From Suillus spraguei (taxonomy: Eukaryota > Basidiomycota > Agaricomycetes > Boletales > Suillaceae), in assembly GCA_016800925.1 (NCBI GenBank), contig JABCPU010000284.1, positions 24,006 through 88,005 on the forward strand: a stretch of DNA of 64,000 nt, read 5' to 3'. The notes beneath the pieces are model-generated. The model saw only the letters and a program-made list of their open reading frames with translations, was not told where the DNA came from and made no database searches. The position numbers were made by a program, and so were the translations under genes. Below, in pieces: positions 58,331 to 64,000 of this stretch (positions within the stretch are counted from its first letter, which is position 1; each line of letters starts with the position of its first letter).

Positions 58331-58905
58331 AGATGACTCGTGCCCGTTTGAGAGGGACGGGTCACCTGATTCTAACATGTCCGAGTCGATCAGGGATCCC
58401 AAATCCCCGTGGCTCCCGCGGAGCAGCTTCTCTTGCGGTTTCTTCTTTCCCCGTGTATAACGAACTGAAATATACTCGAACCCTACTTCAGTTCGGATGT
58501 ATTAAAAGATGTTGATCAAGCGCCTCCTGATGCTCCCGAGGAAACTCCTGATCATCTCGTCGTGCCCACACATCCGAATACACCTCCACATCGCTTAGAC
58601 CTGAAAGTGAACGCAATGTGCGCGGTGCAACGAAATATGTCAGTGGAGAAGGGTGGTTCGAAATGCGCATGTGCATACTATCACTGCACTGCACGGACGC
58701 TTGCAAGTTCCACAGACAGGCAAAGTTCATTGTCTACCCTGCATCACTTTCTCCTGTAATCCAGCACGATCCAGTTGGACTGTCAATCATAAACAGTTTT
58801 CACTGCGACTTGCATACGCCACGACGTTCAACGGCTCGTAAGATCTCATTCAGACACGCCGTACTCGACCGTCCGCAGGTATGTGGATTGCTTGGATTGC
58901 TATAA
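58330..58905 (+). pseudogene. Helitron Pif1-like helicase relic (C-terminal part)
   Basis: Plus-strand frames, shifted at least once, resemble the end of the RepHel helicase of fungal Helitrons. One frame reads FPVYNELKYTRT, then HRLDLKVNAMCAVQRNMSVEKG. After a frameshift at about 58,650, LVRNAHVHTITALHGRL, TGKVHCLPCITF and QFSLRLAYATTFNGS follow, the last matching the helicase motif around LAYATTFN..Q. The TLDR..VxDLR block is degraded. No Helitron 5' TC or 3' CTRR hairpin end was identified. Rolling-circle replication is the family function; this copy is dead. Confidence 0.65.
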
Positions 58906-60193
58906 TCTAGCCATGCAGAAACCCAACCAAGGAATAAGACCTCCATAGCCTATTTGAGAAGAGTCCATACAAATCCATATGCTGCTTTGTGTCTGAAAAA
59001 CGATCCTCTGTATACTTTGGCAATTCAAAATTAGTTGGTGGTGGTATAAGTGAAACAGGCTGTGGCAAAGCCGACGACGGAGCTGGTGCCATCGAGCAAA
59101 ATGTAGAAGCGTTGGATAAATGTGTAGCCATTAATAAAGTCAAACTCTCCCAGTGGGCTTGCCATTATCGTTGACGAGATATATAGCACTCACCATCAAG
59201 CTTGGTGACAATAACGAGGCCAGATTTGGGCGTTAGGCGTGAGACTAAAGATTTTCTGTGCAAAATGGTGAATAAGGGGTGTGAGGGCTGACAGAAGTGA
59301 CGTACGCCGCCAATATGAAAGTCCAAGCTCCGTATGGCACTGTACTGGTCAGAGGAAATACGGAGGAGTCAGTCTCCTCATCCAAAGTACCGCCGGCTAT
59401 TTCTAGAGATGCTAGCCCATCATGAATACACCTTCATACAAAGCACCTCTGTTGCTCAGTTTCCCTTGATCCCACTGTCACAAATCAAATGGACATAGAA
59501 ACTGGCTAGAATCAGAGCTGCTGGACTGGACGACCAACTTCAAGGTCCTCTCCCACTCGAGGCCGAGGGTCAGAGCCGATGTCGCAGCACCCATCAATAT
59601 ATTTATTTTCCAGCACGTCGTCCCGATCGGGTTTGTTTTATCCACTGGGCAAACACGCACAAATATCCTGGCTGGTACAAATATTGCGGGATAGCCTGGA
59701 ATCACCCTGTCGGATATCTTGCCAGTACGCCAATAGCACGCCGTACATTCAACGATATTCTGCTAATATTATGATCTCTACTACCTTCCGTGCTGCTTCA
59801 CGTCTAGCCATCACGACTTAATCATCTCGGTATCGCTCTTCAAGGAAACGGTTCTCCGTCCAATCCGATCTGGACCGAGGAAGGTTTCCCCCGGCCTTGT
59901 CATATCGGTGTTCAAGTCGAAAATCATCTTGACTCTAGGCGCCGATGAGGCCGCATCAATATATCTGAGCAACGATACCAACTCCGCTGGCGGGCACGCT
60001 CCCGATGCCGTCCCAGAAGCACCCAGGCTGCTCGGAATGGTGTGCCCAGCGTGCAAGCTACATCAAGGTCCTCCGGATTATCACCCGCCTGTGAACTCGA
60101 TGTGATAGAGAAATGGAAAGGTCCGAAAAATCAAGGGTGGTAATGATGTCACAGAGCATTGATTCTAGTACAGGTGACGGTGACGATGGCCCG
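58906..60193. other. Gene-free stretch
   Basis: About 1.3 kb. Open frames at 58,989-59,174, 59,579-59,821, 59,811-60,056 and 59,908-60,105 lack motifs and overlap on opposite strands. No gene supported. Confidence 0.4.
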
Positions 60194-60270
60194 GATAACC
60201 GTAAAAACAAACTTCTGGGCTGGAACTGGTAATACAAAAGTTCCAGCCTAGAAGTTTTTTTTATTTATCC
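60194..60270. repeat. 77-bp palindrome with T-run (hairpin)
   Basis: Inner arms 60,209-60,227 and 60,239-60,257 are 19 bp with one mismatch (AAACTTCTGGGCTGGAACT against AGTTCCAGCCTAGAAGTTT). An 11-base loop (60,228-60,238) separates them. The pairing extends outward through A/T runs to GGATAA..TTATCC. It resembles a MITE-like or pol III hairpin structure followed by T8. Confidence 0.8.
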
Positions 60271-61349
60271 AGTTACTAAATCATTCCATTCTCTACATCG
60301 GTACACCTTGTAGCCTGGAGGTAATTTCAATATTATATTACCTGTACTAGAATCAATGCCCTGCGACATCACTACCACCCTCGATTTGCCGAATCTCGTC
60401 CTTTGTAACCGACTCTCAGTCACATCCGACACTGCTCTGGTAGCCAGCAATGATAACTCGAAGGACACTTTCTCTGACCAGGTACGAAGCATCATACGTA
60501 AACTTGAAATTGCCTAACATTTGGATTGCAAGATTATGTGTCCTTGGTCGACGGAGTCAATATAAAATTAGATGACCATGCCGTAGCAATATATGCGCAA
60601 TGATCACTTTCGACCCTCTACTCATCTACTACTGCACGGCATCTCTAGTTTTGGAACAGAGACAAATGCACAATAGATGTAGTACAACATCAGCCAAGGA
60701 ATGAAAACTGGCTGGTGAAAAACATATGCATATAGGAAATTCAAAAAAGATCTGAACCGAACATAAGCCAGTGTGTAGCAGAATATCTAATATCTCATAT
60801 GACAGTGATTGAGACAAGCCGCTACAATCAAGCAAACAGACTGGAAAAAAGATCAGAAGGGGGAGTCGGGGACTTGGTGTGGACGCACCGTTACGACACA
60901 TAGTACTATGTAGTACACAATCGCAGCATAATTCTGCCATGAATCATTATATTATCATGTCTGACCTTATAGATGAAAGGAGCATTCTTCATTTTCTCCA
61001 GGCAGTGCGTGATGCCAAAGCAATTGCGTGAAAGACCACCTTTCTGTCATGATAAACCGAAAGAAAAGAATCCTCCATACGCTGAATTGGCTATGCGTTC
61101 TTATCCGGGAGTAACCAAAACAACACACATTATGGGTTATGAAGCAGACTAAGCTAGGGCATCAGCGCCGTCGAGATGATACAGTGGTATGTATGATGAT
61201 AGAAAGAGACAACAAAACAGGCACAACGCGTGTCATCGGTAGAAGTAAAAATGACTTACGATGGTCTCGACACACAACTGCGCGTACGTATCGTAAGTAT
61301 ATGATCACAGCGTAGTCAAAAGGAGTAGCCCACAAACCAAACAACCTCA
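60271..61349. other. Gene-free stretch
   Basis: About 1.1 kb. A minus frame at 60,495-60,265 (LQRTRFGKSRVVVMSQGID) abuts the palindrome but has no recognised family. Frames at 60,629-60,940 and 61,162-61,353 are also anonymous. Confidence 0.4.
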
Positions 61350-62929
61350 TCAAACTTCAACGCACCGCTTCCTTACAACGCTGAAACCACGAAGGATGTC
61401 ATTGACTGATACCCATTGCTCCATTGCCGGTATCTTCTGCGGTAAATTGCTCATGGGGATGCGTTCCCAACAATCAAGATCAACCTGCTCGAGGTGGGGA
61501 AAAAGGCCATCGAGGATGAGTGCTACGTTTACCGGGGAATCGATCAATGAATTGTCGAGGGTGAGGCGGTTAAGACATGTGTTAAGGCTTCCACCGTTGG
61601 GGTTCGTGAGATCTATGTTGTCTAACTTGGTAGTATCGATGACAAGAGCGAGCGAAATCAGAGCGGGGCAGAGTCGAAGCAAACCTATTAACCCATGGAA
61701 TGTAGGCACTGTGGTAGTATCGATGGCGACATAGCTGCTGATTTGGAGGACTCGGAGCTTAGGCCAGGCTCTCACCAGCTGGCATAGCTCCTCATCAGAC
61801 ACTGAAATGTTATAGCCCTCCTGGATGTTCAGCCGAGTTAAATTGCGAAATGCGTGCAATAACGTGAAGACGCCCGATGCCACTGCGAGCGGAATCCTCG
61901 AATTTCCAGCGAGAGAGAAGCATTCAAGCTTATTGCAGTCGCACCTCTCCTGGAGGATGTCGAGAAACTGGGATAGTATCGTGGATGCACGTGCAGGAGA
62001 CGGAGGGTAGAAGGAGATACATATTTCTTTGCTCCTGACGACCTCGACAGAAGCGAAGAAGTTACAAGCATATCCGAAGTTGTAGATGCAAAGGAACAAA
62101 GAATGCAAATCATGAAAGCCAGGTAGCTGCAAATGCGATTGTTTCTCCCAAGTCGACGACGCTCCCAATTTCAGCTTCAGCGACTGCAAAGCTTGTAGCT
62201 CCATAATGTGCTGGATGTGCTGGTCTCCTAGCTCCCATATGTCCAATACCCGAAGATGATGGAGCTTGGAGATAGGTTTTACGATGAATGATGAAATTTT
62301 ACGAATCGACTGGTCGAGTATAGGGTGATGATTCAAAGTCATGCTCTGGAGGCGAGGGCACAAGGTCCCAAGAGACGAAAGGACCGAGAGAAATGCAGCG
62401 GAAACTGAAGCTGAAACCTCAACTTCCAAGACCAGTAGGGTGGGCACAAGAGCCATACGCAAGAAAACTGCCGCACCGCGGGTTCCATTGGCTTTCCATG
62501 TCAAATTACGGAGGTTTGGAAACCAAGATGCAGGTGCCAAAGGACAAGACAACAATATCGAGCTAAGGGCTTCGATATACATTGACTCGTACGGTTGTCT
62601 GATCGAGTGTCCGCGGGAGGTGTATCTGTAAAGTGTGTCCCACATCTTGTCATCAGGAGGTTTCTGCAGTACCTACGAGGGTGAATTTAACATTAGTACT
62701 CTGAAGTTATCAGACACGAGATACTGACCATGCGTCCTGGCTCAATGACAAACAGTTCATCGGGCATACATCTGATAAGGGTCCCCACGGATTGTAAGTC
62801 CCTCCAGAGAACGTTAAGTGCTGCGTGCTCAAACACGCGGCAAGTGCAGGCAAGTGCAGGAAGAGTTCCGTGGTTTGTATAAGAGCAAATTATCTCTATC
62901 ACCTCGAGATTTTGCAAGGCCGGATGCAT
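61350..62929 (-). CDS. F-box protein with LRR-like repeats (paralog 3)
   Basis: Two exons, 62929-62729 and 62672-61350, give 507 residues. F-box region: LEVIEIICSYTNHGTLPALACTCRVFEHAALNVLWRDLQS. Repeats: SWFPNLRNLTWKANGTRGAA, PTLLVLEVEV, CPRLQSMTLN, CPALISLALVIDTTKLDNID. Exon 1 is 201 nt, exactly as in paralog 2, and the phase-0 intron is in the same place. The upstream TTG at 62,935 is not used as the start; ATG at 62,929 matches paralog 2 (MHPAL). Likely SCF receptor with unknown target. Confidence 0.86.
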
Positions 62930-63201
62930 GGCCAATGTTATAGATAGATATATGGTGATGAATTCGAAATGTCGGAGGCGACTTGAAAATTTTCATGAAT
63001 GTTTGTCTTTACTGCAACGTTGAAGTCACAGACAAAGAAAAAAGAACCCGTCTCGCGGCTGCCGCTATTCGTAGTCAAATATTAAGACTCCACATGTGGT
63101 AATGATATTCCTTCTTTTCAAAGAAAGAGCCTGCAAGAACTATATTTTATTGTGAGTCTTTATATAAAAACAGTTTATCAGTACTTTGATGTCATATCAT
63201 G

Positions 63202-63992
63202 CTACTGACCTTCTCCGTCCTGGACAGCCCTGACTACCTCTCGCACTTGGTCCTCAGTCGACCACTCTATCGACACTGTCACTACCCCCTCCTCATTCTC
63301 AGGGCTTTCCAGTGTCTTCAATTGGCTATCCAACATCTCGGCCTTCATGAAATGCCCCTGACGTTTCATCATTCGGTCCATGAGCACCTCCCGTGAGCCT
63401 TTCATATATATAAAGCACGTCGAAAGCTTTCCCGAGTGCTTCAGCGTCTCTGCTTGCGACACAGTTTCACCCCTTAGCACCGACCGGTAGCTTCCCTTCA
63501 GCGCCGAGCACGCGATGATGATACCAGGCTTCTGGTCTTCATCCCTCACAGGATTTGGTACATGCAACCCGTGGTCATCCCTAAGCTGACTCATAACGTT
63601 ACTAATGGCCGTCTTGCGGATAGTTTCCAGCCAGGGTTGGCGATCTGCATCTGTGAGAGGTTCTCCACGCGACATCTTGTCTACATTCGATTGCGGATGG
63701 AGGTCGTCGCCATCGATGAACGGGAGATGGAGAGCCTTTGATAGTGCAGCGCCAAGAGTAGATTTGCCTGTACCAGATACACCCTAAGAATATAGTGAGC
63801 ATGTACTGCAGAGTACTTGGAACTGCAAGCGAGAAGTAGACGTACCATTACCACCAAGAATACCGCATCGCTCATGTTTCGATCAACAAGAGGCTTGCTT
63901 TCTACTGAGGAATCGAGGTCGACAGCGGTTTGATTTTCCCCTCTGTCCTTGGAGTATGTTGGCGACTGCGAGCACACGCTCGGAAGAGACAT
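63202..63992 (-). CDS. Gluconokinase (thermoresistant GntK type)
   Basis: Two exons, 63992-63846 and 63783-63202, give 242 residues. The P-loop is GVSGTGKST, joined across the intron. FIDGDDLHP (gluconate pocket), SRGEPLTDADRQPWLE, ACSALKGSYRSVLRG, FIYMKGSREVLMDRMMKRQGHFMKAEMLDSQLKTLESP and a C-terminal EWSTEDQVREVV helix follow, as in the family. It phosphorylates gluconate to 6-phosphogluconate with ATP in the cytosol. The first about 39 residues are not typical, so the start may be the Met at residue 40 (MSDAVFLVVMG). A GTCAGT near the stop could hide a further short exon. Confidence 0.92.
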
Positions 63993-64000
63993 GGTGAGTT

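Noticed and set aside
58236..58460. Plus ORF MLVTPQFLQIADFTLYTD as an independent gene
   Set aside because: It lies on the edge of the Helitron relic, has no motif, and is likely debris.

Overview
The window is nuclear DNA of a filamentous fungus, most likely an agaricomycete basidiomycete. Genes have many short introns (about 45-65 nt, GT..AG with CTAAC/CTGAC-like branch sites). Several genes match basidiomycete families, and the left end is full of Ty3/gypsy-type retroelements. Species cannot be named from the sequence. All functions are inferred from motifs and family resemblance recalled by eye; no search was run.

Layout. 1-13,110 is a transposon graveyard. It holds a decayed minus-strand Ty3/gypsy element (gag, protease, RT, RNase H) with its 5' LTR at 5181-5597, broken by a 1.43-kb solo LTR with a perfect 5-bp target duplication. 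Next come satellite-like repeats, a spliced cysteine-cluster gene of the kind often carried by mushroom transposons (7512-8497), a second LTR with a polypurine tract (10,281-11,036), and a truncated Tc1/mariner element (11,980-13,108). 13,473-26,570 is a gene-dense plus-strand block: gamma-glutamyltranspeptidase, signal peptide peptidase, an AreA/Nit2-like GATA factor and a Sec7-PH ArfGEF. 26,571-33,846 is gene-poor, with a glycosidase-like relic, a lone intact gag ORF, a duplicated fragment of the neighbouring aldo-keto reductase and a conserved-looking hypothetical gene. 33,847-43,838 holds an aldo-keto reductase with about 15 exons, CPSF73/Ysh1, a small divergent gene and a large low-complexity protein. 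44,643-63,992 alternates three paralogous F-box/LRR-like genes with housekeeping genes: Ctf4/Mcl1, RPA43, Pam16 and gluconokinase. Between them lie a Helitron relic, two tRNA-like units and a long palindrome.

There are no operons; the genes are independent eukaryotic units. The housekeeping set spans replication (Ctf4), rRNA transcription (RPA43), mRNA 3' processing (Ysh1), mitochondrial import (Pam16), ER intramembrane proteolysis (SPP), glutathione metabolism (GGT), nitrogen control (GATA factor), Arf signalling (ArfGEF) and gluconate use. I see no convincing undescribed multi-gene system. The best leads are the 11-nt self-priming geometry of the gypsy element, the F-box trio, the spliced cysteine-cluster gene, the inverted exon-like repeat with tRNA-like units, and two genes whose reading depends on an irregular splice site or a one-base slip.
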